Source of the DNA: PALSA-1336 sp038203095
Lineage (GTDB): Bacteria > Patescibacteriota > Doudnabacteria > UBA920
DNA: 64,000 nt
NCBI GenBank assembly: GCA_038203095.1
Contig: JBBREH010000002.1
Span: 6,284 to 70,283, forward strand
Direction of reading: 5' to 3'
Shown here piece by piece: positions 50,708 through 57,919 of the stretch. The position numbers and the translations under genes are program-made. The notes below the pieces were generated by a model that was not told where the DNA came from, did not search any database, and saw only the letters and a list, made by a program, of their open reading frames with translations. Within the stretch, counting starts at the first letter, position 1, and every line of letters starts with the position of its first letter.

Positions 50708-51740
50708 AAAGCTATTAAAATCATACAACTATAACTTCCCTGTGGAGCTAATTGCCCAGTCTCCCGCCCGCCCGCGCGACTCCGCGCGGCTTTTGACATA
50801 CAAGATAGCTGGCAATAAAATAAGTTTCGACACTTTTGCCAACATTGGTAAATATCTACCAAAAAATTCAGTTTTGGTTTTTAACCAAACCAAAGTGGTG
50901 CCTGCTCGTTTGACGATTATAAAACCCACTGGCGAGAAGGCGGAAATTTTGTACATTGACCACAATAAAAAATTCATTAAAGTCATCGCCAACAAAAAAT
51001 TGTCGCTTAAAAGCACGTTCCCCCTTTTATGCGGCCGCATAAAAGGGGGAACGTTTAAAGTTGCAAAAAAGGAAGGTCAATTTTATTTCTTAAAGCCCAG
51101 CTTCCCGACATCCGAAATTAAGAGCCTAATGGCCAAATACGGTAAAACCCCGTTACCGCCTTACATTAAACATTCACCGCTCACAGAGAACCAAAAACGC
51201 AAAGAGTACCAATCGGTATTTGCCAAACAGGGATTGTCCGTTGCCGCGCCAACCGCGAGTTTACATTTTACAAAAAAGCTGATTAAAAACCTGCAAAAGC
51301 AGGGGATAGAGGTTAGGTTTATTACGCTCAATGTAAACTTAGGCACCTTTGCCCCTTTAAAAGAAGAAAATTTGGCAACCGGCTTGCTCCACAGCGAAAG
51401 CTACGAAATAGACAAAAAAACCTCGGGTGATTTAAACCGGGCAAAAAAACTCGGTCAGCCGATTATTGCCGTTGGCACAACAGTTATTCGTACTTTAGAA
51501 TCTGCCGCAAGCAACCATCAGCTAAAAAATCTTTCCGGCCAAACCCGCCTATTCATTCAACCAGGGTACAATTTTAAATTTATTGACGGTCTAATAACCA
51601 ACTTCCACGTTCCAAAATCCAGCCTTCTTATGCTTATTTCCGCACTTGTGGGTCGCAAAAAACTGCTTTCTCTTTATCAAAAAGCTATATCCAAAAAGTT
51701 CCGCCTCTTTTCTTTTGGCGACGGGATGGTTATAGTTTAG
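50694..51740 (+). CDS. queA: S-adenosylmethionine:tRNA ribosyltransferase-isomerase
   Basis: Makes epoxyqueuosine at the wobble base of tRNAs from preQ1-tRNA and SAM. 348 aa. FPVELIAQSPARPRDSARLL, VFNQTKVVPARL, TPLPPYIK, YQSVFAKQGLSVAAPTASLHFT and NLGTF.P, FHVPKSSLLMLISAL are conserved landmarks. Overlaps the TerC gene by 14 nt. A perfect 40-bp palindrome (51015-51054) lies inside, encoding about STFPLLCGRIKGGTF. No queuosine transport or Tgt gene is visible nearby. Confidence 0.95.
   Translation: MSLLEKLLKSYNYNFPVELIAQSPARPRDSARLLTYKIAGNKISFDTFANIGKYLPKNSVLVFNQTKVVPARLTIIKPTGEKAEILYIDHNKKFIKVIANKKLSLKSTFPLLCGRIKGGTFKVAKKEGQFYFLKPSFPTSEIKSLMAKYGKTPLPPYIKHSPLTENQKRKEYQSVFAKQGLSVAAPTASLHFTKKLIKNLQKQGIEVRFITLNVNLGTFAPLKEENLATGLLHSESYEIDKKTSGDLNRAKKLGQPIIAVGTTVIRTLESAASNHQLKNLSGQTRLFIQPGYNFKFIDGLITNFHVPKSSLLMLISALVGRKKLLSLYQKAISKKFRLFSFGDGMVIV
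51015..51054. repeat. Perfect 40-bp palindrome inside queA
   Basis: The left arm ACGTTCCCCCTTTTATGCGG is followed at once by its exact reverse complement, centre GCGGCCGC. It is in frame and codes about residues 108-121 of QueA. Confidence 0.9.
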
Positions 51741-51754
51741 AGAAGGAGGCCGAT

Positions 51755-51871
51755 ATGAAAAAACGGCTAAAAAAAATCGGCCAAGGCCTTTTAGACGCTG
51801 CGGTCTCCGCAGCGGCCATTCTGGCCCTGTTTCCGATTTTTAAAATCACGCCCAAGAAAAAACTGCACTAG
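51755..51871 (+). CDS. 38-aa basic membrane peptide
   Basis: MKKRLKKIGQGLLDAAVSA, then a hydrophobic stretch and a basic tail KITPKKKLH. AGAAGGAGG gives a strong ribosome binding site 5 nt before the ATG, 15 nt after the queA stop. It looks like a single-helix, positively charged membrane peptide. No family recognised. Confidence 0.55.
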   Translation: MKKRLKKIGQGLLDAAVSAAAILALFPIFKITPKKKLH

Positions 51872-52052
51872 TGGCTTCAAGCTAGTTGGCAATTTCTTAG
51901 GCGCTAACTTTTCCCTGTGGATATGTCAGATTATTATCTAATTCTACAAACTCAATAAAAAATAAAATCTCTTATAAATAAGCCAATAATCATACTGATA
52001 CAACAATTCCCATATTTTTTGCCAAATTAGCAACAATTAAGGCAAAAAACAC

Positions 52053-52081
52053 TTGCTTTACTTGGGTTTTTTAGCTAAGAT
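52053..52081 (+). promoter_or_regulatory. Possible promoter of the HU gene
   Basis: TTGCTT (52053-52058), 17-nt spacer, TAAGAT (52076-52081). A pyrimidine-rich repeat (CCCCCACTCC ... GGGGTAGGGAG, 52105-52155) lies between it and the start. The rest of 51872-52052 is AT-rich with no gene. Confidence 0.45.
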
Positions 52082-52164
52082 TTAAACGTTAACAAATAAT
52101 CATACACCCCCACTCCAAGCCCTCCTTTTTAGATGGTGAGGAAATGGGGTAGGGAGACAAAAAA

Positions 52165-52437
52165 ATGACAAAGTCAGAGACATTACAAGCCCTAGCTGAT
52201 AAGCTGGGAAAGACTCGCAAAGAAGCAGGCGAAATTTTGGATGCAATTATTGAATTAGCCGTTGCCGAGACCAAAAAGAACGGTGAATTTACTTTCCCGG
52301 GCTTAGGCAAACTCCAAAAGAAGCACAGAGATGCCAGAATGGGCAGAAACCCGGCCACCGGCGCTTCCATTCAAATCCCGGCTAAGACAGTTTTGAAGTT
52401 CCGCGTTGCCAAACAGGCCAAAGACGCAATACTTTAA
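52165..52437 (+). CDS. HU-family DNA-binding protein
   Basis: 90 aa histone-like protein that bends and compacts DNA as a dimer. MTKSETLQALADKLGKTRKEAGEILDAIIELAVAETKKNGEFTFPGLGKLQKKHRDARMGRNPATGASIQIPAKTVLKFRVAKQAKDAIL is the complete HU fold, with the RxGRNPxTG beta-arm and IPA motif. AGGGAG lies 9 nt before the ATG. Confidence 0.93.
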   Translation: MTKSETLQALADKLGKTRKEAGEILDAIIELAVAETKKNGEFTFPGLGKLQKKHRDARMGRNPATGASIQIPAKTVLKFRVAKQAKDAIL

Positions 52438-52467
52438 GTTACAAGTAGAAAGTTTAAAGTAAAATGG

Positions 52468-52505
52468 TAAAACCATCTCGCATAATGCGAGGTGGTTTTA
52501 ATTTT
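52468..52505 (+). terminator. Terminator of the HU gene
   Basis: AAAACCATCTCGCA pairs with TGCGAGGTGGTTTT over TAA, followed by AATTTTATT. Confidence 0.85.
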
Positions 52506-52647
52506 ATTGATTTTGTGGTATAATAATAGAAATCTTTATGGAGAATAAAGTGTGTTTATATACAATCATTTCTCTAAAATATACTACTCCTTGTTTTTAG
52601 AATGTCGACGACGTTCTCTAAACGGGTAAATTAAAACTATTGCATAA

Positions 52648-53088
52648 ATGCAAAATTCACTTACCAAGATCCATCTTGAAACAAAAAAACAATTTGAAAT
52701 TGTGGATTTGACCGGTCAAATAATGAAAGCTGTGGTTGACTCAAAAATCCAAAATGGTTTAGTCCTTATTTTTTGCCCACACACAACGGCCGGAATTAGA
52801 ATCAACCACAACGAACCTCTACTAATGCAGGATTTTATGAAGGCTCTATACCGCTTGGTGCCAATAAACCAAAGCTACAGCCACGATTTATTTGAAGTCA
52901 GACAAAACGTCGCTCCTAATGAGCGCAGCAACGGCCACGCGCATGTTAAATCGTTTTTACTTGGCTCATCCGAAACGCTTCCAATTGATAAAGGCAGTTT
53001 GCTTTTAGGCCAAAGGCAAAGCATTTTTTTTATTGAACTGGAGGGAGGCAGAATGCGCGAAGTTATTATTAAAATTATTGGCGAATAA
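52648..53088 (+). CDS. yjbQ: YjbQ family protein (UPF0047)
   Basis: 146 aa. CPHTTAGIRINHNEP, SNGHAHVKSFLLGSSETLPIDKGSLLLGQRQSIFFIELEGGRMREV match the YjbQ signature with the conserved His/Asn residues. Relatives show weak thiamine-phosphate synthase activity; the physiological role is unclear. The stop codon lies in the AATAAATCCAGGC repeat. The segment 52506-52647 before it holds no gene. Confidence 0.9.
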   Translation: MQNSLTKIHLETKKQFEIVDLTGQIMKAVVDSKIQNGLVLIFCPHTTAGIRINHNEPLLMQDFMKALYRLVPINQSYSHDLFEVRQNVAPNERSNGHAHVKSFLLGSSETLPIDKGSLLLGQRQSIFFIELEGGRMREVIIKIIGE

Positions 53089-53158
53089 ATCCAGGCGCCT
53101 TCCTGCGGGGAATTACACCCCGCAGGAAGGCTATAAAATCCATTCATCCCCGCAGCAA
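53084..53158. repeat. AATAAATCCAGGC hairpin repeat, copy 1
   Basis: AATAAATCCAGGC, then a perfect 14-bp stem GCCTTCCTGCGGGG / CCCCGCAGGAAGGC (53097-53131), then CTATAAAATCCATTCATCCCC. A second copy follows the next gene at 54222. It includes the yjbQ stop codon. Next to it (53160-53270) lies an inverted repeat of ATACGGATATACGG type, like the arms around 28999-29156. Confidence 0.75.
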
Positions 53159-53302
53159 GCTACGGAGTACGGACTGAATACGGATATACGGAGGGAGTAC
53201 TTGAGCATTTTGAATTTCGTATATCCGTATGCTCCCTCTCGGTACTTCCGTAAAGAATCTTAAGGTGGTCGATCTTAAGACAGGTAACAAAGATAAAATA
53301 AT

Positions 53303-53462
53303 AGACTTATTGTTTAATAACTTTTTTGATTCAAAATCTGGTATTTCAGACAAAACCGATGTTTAAAATTTTGATGTTTAACCTAAGTTAAGCGGAAAAA
53401 TTTTAAACAAGGTTTTGACGAAATAACAGATTTTAGGCGAAAAATTATTAAACAACAGGTCT
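53303..53462. mobile_element. MITE-like element, AGACTTGTTG family, copy D
   Basis: 160 bp, ends AGACTTATTGTTTAATAA / TTATTAAACAACAGGTCT, flanked by TA on both sides. The interior has GTTTAACCTAAGTTAAGCGG. It is the inverse of copy C by eye, with many identical blocks (CTTGTT.AAAATTTTT.CGCTTAAC). No coding capacity. Together with the hairpin repeat and the ATACGGATATACGG arms it fills the 440-bp gap 53089-53528. Confidence 0.75.
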
Positions 53463-53528
53463 AGTAATCAAAATTAAAATAAATGTTTTGCGGTTCATAA
53501 ATTTTAGCCGCAAAATGAAAGGATAAAA

Positions 53529-54209
53529 ATGGATTACCCAACCTATCAGGTTATGGTAGTTAGCGCGTTACAAGATTTGTTTTTTAAAACAGTTAGCTAC
53601 CTCCCAAATTTAATTGCGGCAATTATTGTTGTAATTATTGGCTGGCTTTTAGCAATATTTTTAAGCTCACTGGTAAGTAAGGTTTTAAGTACAATTAAAA
53701 TTGACCACCTAGCAAACCAATTGGGATTACAAAACCTCTCGGAAAAAACCGGCAAAAAACTTAGTATTTCCACTTTTTGTGGCTGGCTAGTAAAATGGTT
53801 TTTCTTTTTGGGCAGCTTTATTGCCGCGGCTGACATTTTAAATCTACCGGGAGTCTCAAGCTTTCTTTACCAGGATGTTTTGGGCTACGCCGGGCACGTA
53901 ATTGTCGCGGTCGCAATTTTGCTTCTGGGCCTCCTGGCAGCCGACTTTTTCTCGGGTTTAATTTCAACAACGGTAAAAGCCAGCGGACTCAACACCGGAC
54001 ATTCTTTGGGCGCTGTTGCCAAGTGGTCTATAATTGTCTTTGCCGTTATTTCAGCGCTGTCTCAATTGCAAATTGCCTCGGCGTTTTTGCAGGACTTGTT
54101 CAGGGCCGTTGTTGCTATGTTGGCTATTGCCGGCGGTCTGGCTTTTGGCCTCGGCGGACAGGCTCACGCCAAAAAAGTTTTGGACGGACTAGAAGACAAT
54201 TTTAAGTGA
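53529..54209 (+). CDS. Membrane protein with conserved TM helices (CmpX/MscS-related)
   Basis: 226 aa, about five helices. VSYLPNLIAAIIVVIIGWLLAIFLSSLVSKVL and the repeated LPNLIAAI-type and GLAFGLGGQAHAKKVLDGL segments match the conserved TM-helix domain found in CmpX-like and small mechanosensitive-channel-like proteins. The GLGGQ near the end resembles the MscS pore helix, but the soluble MscS domain is absent. Probably a small membrane channel or stress protein. Confidence 0.75.
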   Translation: MDYPTYQVMVVSALQDLFFKTVSYLPNLIAAIIVVIIGWLLAIFLSSLVSKVLSTIKIDHLANQLGLQNLSEKTGKKLSISTFCGWLVKWFFFLGSFIAAADILNLPGVSSFLYQDVLGYAGHVIVAVAILLLGLLAADFFSGLISTTVKASGLNTGHSLGAVAKWSIIVFAVISALSQLQIASAFLQDLFRAVVAMLAIAGGLAFGLGGQAHAKKVLDGLEDNFK

Positions 54210-54221
54210 TTAGGAAAATTC

Positions 54222-54346
54222 AATAAATCCAGGCATTTTCCTACGAGGTACTAAACCCCGCAGAAAGACTATAATTCCATTTATTCCCGCCGTCCGTCAG
54301 CCTAGGCTGACGGACGGGGTATTTTGGAGGGAGCCTGGATAAAAAA
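54222..54346. repeat. AATAAATCCAGGC hairpin repeat, copy 2
   Basis: Starts AATAAATCCAGGC, has a degenerate GCATTTTCCTACGAGG/CCCCGCAGAAAG stem, a perfect 28-bp palindrome centred on AGCCTAGGCT at 54290-54317, and ends GCCTGGATAAA, the inverse of its beginning. The remaining gap (54347-54477) has a TCCGCCTCCGGCGGA hairpin at 54378 and no gene. Confidence 0.75.
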
Positions 54347-54477
54347 CATCAAAATTTGTTTTGATTGACTGTCTCATCCGCCTCCGGCGGACAATTTTTG
54401 TCCAAAGAGCCCATTCGGCAACAGTTCCAATAAAATGGCGCGAAATTTGTGGTAAAGGTTTTGTTTTATCCTAAACA

Positions 54478-55293
54478 ATGAAAAAGTTTATTTTTATTCT
54501 GATATTTTTAATTTTGCTGATTATCAGCGCTTTTGCCTTGTCTTCGGCTTTAAACCATCGCTCTCAATTACAACAAACAAGAACCACTGCCAAAGCGGCA
54601 CAAATCAGCATAACTTTGCTAGAAGGCTGGACTGACCGGGATATTGCCGAATACCTGCAAAAGACTCTTTATATTAATACGGCTGATTTCCTTAAAACCG
54701 CGGATAATTTTGACCTGACGGCCTATCCTATAGTCTCCCAAAAGCCCAAAAATGGTAATTTGGAGGGCTTTTTATTTCCGGACACCTATTTCCTGCTTAA
54801 AAGCGCTACCAGCACGCCTGAGGCAGTTATTAAAAAAGCATTGGATAACTTTTCTCATAAAATCACACCGGAAATGCAGACCCAAAGTTTAGCCAATAAC
54901 ATGAGTTTTTATCAAACCCTTATTTTGGCCTCAATAATTGAAAAAGAGGGTAAATCCAACGCGGACAAAAAAATTATTTCCGGGATTTTTTACAATCGAT
55001 TAAAAAACAACATCGCCCTACAAAGCGATGCCACTATTAATTATATAACCCACAAAAATAGCCCGAGTTTAAGCTTAGATGATACCAAACTGGATTCACC
55101 CTACAATTCCTACAAATACCCCGGCCTGCCGCCCACGCCAATTTGTAACCCGGGATTAGATTCTATTTTAGCCGCGCTTTACCCTCAAAAAAATGACTAC
55201 CTATATTTTCTCTCAGATCCCAAAACCGGCAACGCAATTTTTGCCAAAACTTACGAGGAGCATTTACAAAATAAGAAAATTCACTTAAAATAA
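54478..55293 (+). CDS. mltG: Endolytic murein transglycosylase
   Basis: Cleaves nascent glycan strands and limits their length. 271 aa. N-terminal membrane anchor (FILIFLILLIISAFALSS), a LysM-like part (ISITLLEGWTDRDIAEYLQKT) and the YceG catalytic domain: EGFLFPDTYFL, ASIIEKEGKS with the catalytic Glu, GIFYNRL, LQSDATINY, YNSYKYPGLPPTPICNPGLDSI. Shorter than E. coli MltG (340 aa) but complete in motifs. Confidence 0.93.
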   Translation: MKKFIFILIFLILLIISAFALSSALNHRSQLQQTRTTAKAAQISITLLEGWTDRDIAEYLQKTLYINTADFLKTADNFDLTAYPIVSQKPKNGNLEGFLFPDTYFLLKSATSTPEAVIKKALDNFSHKITPEMQTQSLANNMSFYQTLILASIIEKEGKSNADKKIISGIFYNRLKNNIALQSDATINYITHKNSPSLSLDDTKLDSPYNSYKYPGLPPTPICNPGLDSILAALYPQKNDYLYFLSDPKTGNAIFAKTYEEHLQNKKIHLK

Positions 55294-55297
55294 GCTT

Positions 55298-55738
55298 ATG
55301 GAATATAGAAAACAATTGGCGGACGATACTGATGCCTATGAATTTGGCGAACGAGACATTGCGTATGCAATGAAAGAAACAGAAAAAAGAGAATCGGAAT
55401 CTCAGCCGGTGGAACTTTATTTTGAATTTACAAACACGACTGAAAAAGAAAAAGCGAAAACAGCCCTACTAGCATATATAAACCAACCCACTTCCGGACC
55501 TGATTACCATCCAGATCAAATCTTTGACCCTAAATGGTTTATTGGAATTGATAGAAAGCCGGACCAGAGACCCGAGGGCTTAGAGTTCTCATTTAGTAGG
55601 ACCCCCGCTTTCATAAGAAATCCCGAACGTTTAAAAAATTATTTAGAAAAATTTTTACTAAATAATTTTGCTTTTAAGCTGAGAAGCAGAGACGGTCGAG
55701 TAGAAGATTACGAAGTAGTCGACAACAAACCGGTTTAG
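55298..55738 (+). CDS. Unknown soluble protein
   Basis: 146 aa (MEYRKQLADDTDAYEFGERDIAYAMKETEKRESE...). Charged, no membrane segment. It starts 4 nt after the mltG stop, so the two are likely co-translated. Sequence such as FDPKWFIGIDRKPDQRPEGLEFSF and LKNYLEKFLLNNFAFKLRSRDG is constrained-looking but not recognised. Ends 1 nt before the converging fmt. Confidence 0.6.
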   Translation: MEYRKQLADDTDAYEFGERDIAYAMKETEKRESESQPVELYFEFTNTTEKEKAKTALLAYINQPTSGPDYHPDQIFDPKWFIGIDRKPDQRPEGLEFSFSRTPAFIRNPERLKNYLEKFLLNNFAFKLRSRDGRVEDYEVVDNKPV

Positions 55739-56737
55739 TCAACGGTTTAGCGAAGAACCTATAAAATCCTTATACCCGTTTAAAAACTCTGTAATTGAAA
55801 CCTCATTTTTACCAGCTAACTGTAGCCGGTTGATTTTTAATTTGGTATTGTTGCCGCAGATAACAACACCATCAGCAATCACAGTTCCCGGGTCTAAATT
55901 TCTGTAGTTTTCTGTAGTGTCTCCATTCTGTAGTTCTGTAGTAATGCATTCTGTTATTTTTAAATTTTGTCCCTTCCAAGTTGTCCAAATTCCCGGCCAA
56001 ATATAAAAGGCGCGGAACTGGTTATAAATTTCGGTTGCCGATTTATTCCAATCAACTTTCCCGTCCGCTTTACTAACAATCTTGCAGTAACTGACACTGT
56101 CTTCGTCCTGGGGCAGAGGAGTAATTTTACCCGAAACATAATCTGAAATTGTTTGATTGATTATGTTTGCCGACCTGCGCGCCAATTTATCGGAAAGTGT
56201 AAAAAAATTATCGTCCGGATCAATGTTTACAATTTCCTGCGTCAGCAAAAGCCCGTCGTCCACATTTTTGTCCAAAAGAAAAATTGATGTCCCAGTCTGC
56301 TCATCGCCGTTAAGCAGCGCGGCCTGTATAGGCGAAGCGCCGCGGTATTTGGGCAACACGGAAAAATGGACGTTAATAGTTTTGTACTTTGGGGCGCTGA
56401 TTATGTCCATAGGCAAAATTTTGCCATAAGCCACTACAACAAAAAGCTCAACACCGGCGGGTCCCATTCCCCTCCCGTCAGGGGAGGGGCTAGGGGAGGG
56501 TAAACAAAGATTTTTAAGTTGCCCCAAAAACTCCCGATTATCTTTTACATTTTCCGGTTTAAATGTCAAAAGGCCTAAATCCGCAGCCAATGCCGAAACC
56601 GGACTCTCCTCCATTTCCTGCCTGCGGCCAACCTTAACATCGGGCGTAGTAACCACGGCCGCAATTTCATGCTCCTTGCGCAAAGCCTCCAAAATGGGCA
56701 AGGCAACGTTTGATGTGCCAAAAAATACTAATTTCAT
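55739..56737 (-). CDS. fmt: Methionyl-tRNA formyltransferase
   Basis: Formylates Met-tRNAi with 10-formyl-THF. 332 aa. FFGTSNVALPILEAL, the formyl-transfer motif NVHFSVLPKYRGASPIQAALLNG with Asn, His and SLLP-type loop, DKNVDDGLLLTQE with the catalytic Asp, and a C-terminal OB-like domain (NRLQLAGKNEVSITEFLNGY). Residues about 80-93 (LPSPSPSPDGRGMG) come from a CCCCTCCC/GGGAGGGG palindrome (56463-56500) inserted in frame in the Rossmann domain. Its partner def lies nearby at 58540. Confidence 0.95.
   Translation of the reverse strand: MKLVFFGTSNVALPILEALRKEHEIAAVVTTPDVKVGRRQEMEESPVSALAADLGLLTFKPENVKDNREFLGQLKNLCLPSPSPSPDGRGMGPAGVELFVVVAYGKILPMDIISAPKYKTINVHFSVLPKYRGASPIQAALLNGDEQTGTSIFLLDKNVDDGLLLTQEIVNIDPDDNFFTLSDKLARRSANIINQTISDYVSGKITPLPQDEDSVSYCKIVSKADGKVDWNKSATEIYNQFRAFYIWPGIWTTWKGQNLKITECITTELQNGDTTENYRNLDPGTVIADGVVICGNNTKLKINRLQLAGKNEVSITEFLNGYKDFIGSSLNR
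56463..56500. repeat. In-frame palindrome inside fmt
   Basis: CCCCTCCC-GTCA-GGGGAGGGG followed by CTAGGGGAGGG. Encodes the Pro/Ser-rich loop of Fmt; the same pattern occurs in gpmI at 43801-43832. Confidence 0.75.
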
Positions 56738-56861
56738 CTACAAAAAATCTTACAAATCTACAAATGACTACAAATCTCTGTAACCATATTAATACAATTA
56801 TACTGTTTCTATAGCAGGTTGACAAAACTCTCTCTCTGATATTTTTAGGAGTCGCCCGGCG

Positions 56862-56912
56862 CCAGTTATATACGGACGATTTTTCGTCATTGGGACGAAA
56901 AAGCAACTGGCA
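56862..56912 (+). promoter_or_regulatory. Structured leader of the 53-aa gene
   Basis: GCCAGTT and AACTGGC enclose a second stem TTTTTCGTC/GACGAAAAA. It ends 8 nt before the GAAGGGGG ribosome binding site. TTGACA lies upstream (56819). The fold suggests an expression-control element, but no known riboswitch class is recognised. Confidence 0.45.
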
Positions 56913-56928
56913 AACAGAAGGGGGCTAA

Positions 56929-57090
56929 ATGGAGTTCAGCTCAACCGGATGGTACTCGCAACACGGAGCATTCATAAAAAGGATGCAGGCCTTCGCAGAC
57001 GAAGGCTGGGATATAGTCAATGTCATAAGCTCCGGAAACGGCAAAGTCTGCGCCTTTTTCACAAGGGTGAAACAGGGCGCAAGCCAGTAA
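56929..57090 (+). CDS. 53-aa protein resembling DUF4177
   Basis: MEFSSTGWYSQHGAFIKRM, then FADEGWDIVNVISSGNGKVCAFFTRV: the EGWDIVNV...FFTR pattern resembles small DUF4177 proteins (EGWELVSV...FKR). GAAGGGGGCTAA is a strong ribosome binding site. Codon use is less AT-rich than in neighbours. A terminator follows directly. Function unknown. Confidence 0.6.
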   Translation: MEFSSTGWYSQHGAFIKRMQAFADEGWDIVNVISSGNGKVCAFFTRVKQGASQ

Positions 57091-57105
57091 AATCATGCCG
57101 TACCC

Positions 57106-57146
57106 AAGCATCTAAGGTCGAAGGATCTTAGATGCTTGTATTTTTG
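57106..57146 (+). terminator. Terminator of the 53-aa gene
   Basis: AAGCATCTAAG (57106-57116) pairs perfectly with CTTAGATGCTT (57127-57137), followed by GTATTTTTG. Confidence 0.8.
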
Positions 57147-57159
57147 TAGTGTGCTCGTT

Positions 57160-57285
57160 CGAGTCTGAGCCTGAGGGCTCATCCCTCAAAGTCGAAGACC
57201 GATTTATCGACGATACTGTAACGCTCATAAATAGGCACGCTACGGCTATCAATCGGACAAATGCAGGCCAATGGCCTGCGCTACA
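57160..57285. repeat. Degenerate repeats of the GTAGCG families
   Basis: Contains CCGATTTATCG, GTAACGCTCATAAATAGG, CACGCTAC (57236-57243) and, separately, GCAGGCCAATGGCCTGCGCTAC (57262-57283). The latter matches, on the other strand, GTAGTGCAGGCCCTTGGCC in the thrS leader. The end reaches 4-5 nt into the exonuclease gene. Confidence 0.6.
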
Positions 57286-57844
57286 TCCTAGACATTATCT
57301 TCCTCAAAACTTCCGCCTCCACCCGGCAATCTACCAACGCATCGTGTAGCTGATTTTTATCTACATTAATTTTTAACTTTTTTATTAAATATTCCAAACC
57401 AAACCCGGAAAAATCTTTTTTGGATTTAAGTTGATTTTTTAGTCCCAAGTGGCCAAAAAAGAGTGGCCACAGGTCAAAGTAATGATAGTCAAAAGCGTAT
57501 TTAACTCCGGCGCGTTCATAAGCGTCCAGCAAAAATCGCTTATCGTTAAAACCTACGTAGAACGCCTGAATCACGTTATGGCCAAAAGTTTTATTGAATT
57601 TTTTTATAACCAATTTTAAACTCGGCGCGGACTTAAGTGTGTCTAACGAAATTTTATTAACTGCCATGGACTTTGGGTCTCGGCTGTGCCACTTGGCGGG
57701 CTTAACATAGCTGGAAAAATGCTTTTTCTCCTTTAAAGTTTTTTTGTCCAACAAAACCGCCGCGAGCTGAATAATCTCGTGCTTATTGGGATTAAGCCCT
57801 GTCATTTCAAGGTCTATGAGTAAGATGTTTCGTTTAAAATCCAT
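57281..57844 (-). CDS. DEDDh-type 3'-5' exonuclease (oligoribonuclease/DnaQ-like)
   Basis: 187 aa. Exo I LLIDLEMTGLNP (Asp and Glu), Exo II around NDKRFLLDAY with Asp, and Exo III LHDALVDCRVEAEVL with His and Asp give the full DEDDh set. Size and the IDLEMTGL motif resemble oligoribonuclease, which degrades the last 2-5 nt of RNA, but the middle differs, so a DnaQ-like role is also possible. A paralogue without these residues follows upstream at 57920-58456. Confidence 0.82.
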   Translation of the reverse strand: MDFKRNILLIDLEMTGLNPNKHEIIQLAAVLLDKKTLKEKKHFSSYVKPAKWHSRDPKSMAVNKISLDTLKSAPSLKLVIKKFNKTFGHNVIQAFYVGFNDKRFLLDAYERAGVKYAFDYHYFDLWPLFFGHLGLKNQLKSKKDFSGFGLEYLIKKLKINVDKNQLHDALVDCRVEAEVLRKIMSRM

Positions 57845-57919
57845 AAGTTAGTAGGCAGTGCGCAGTGGATAGTGGTCAGTTACTAATCACTGCACACTAT
57901 TCACTATTCACTTGCTAGC

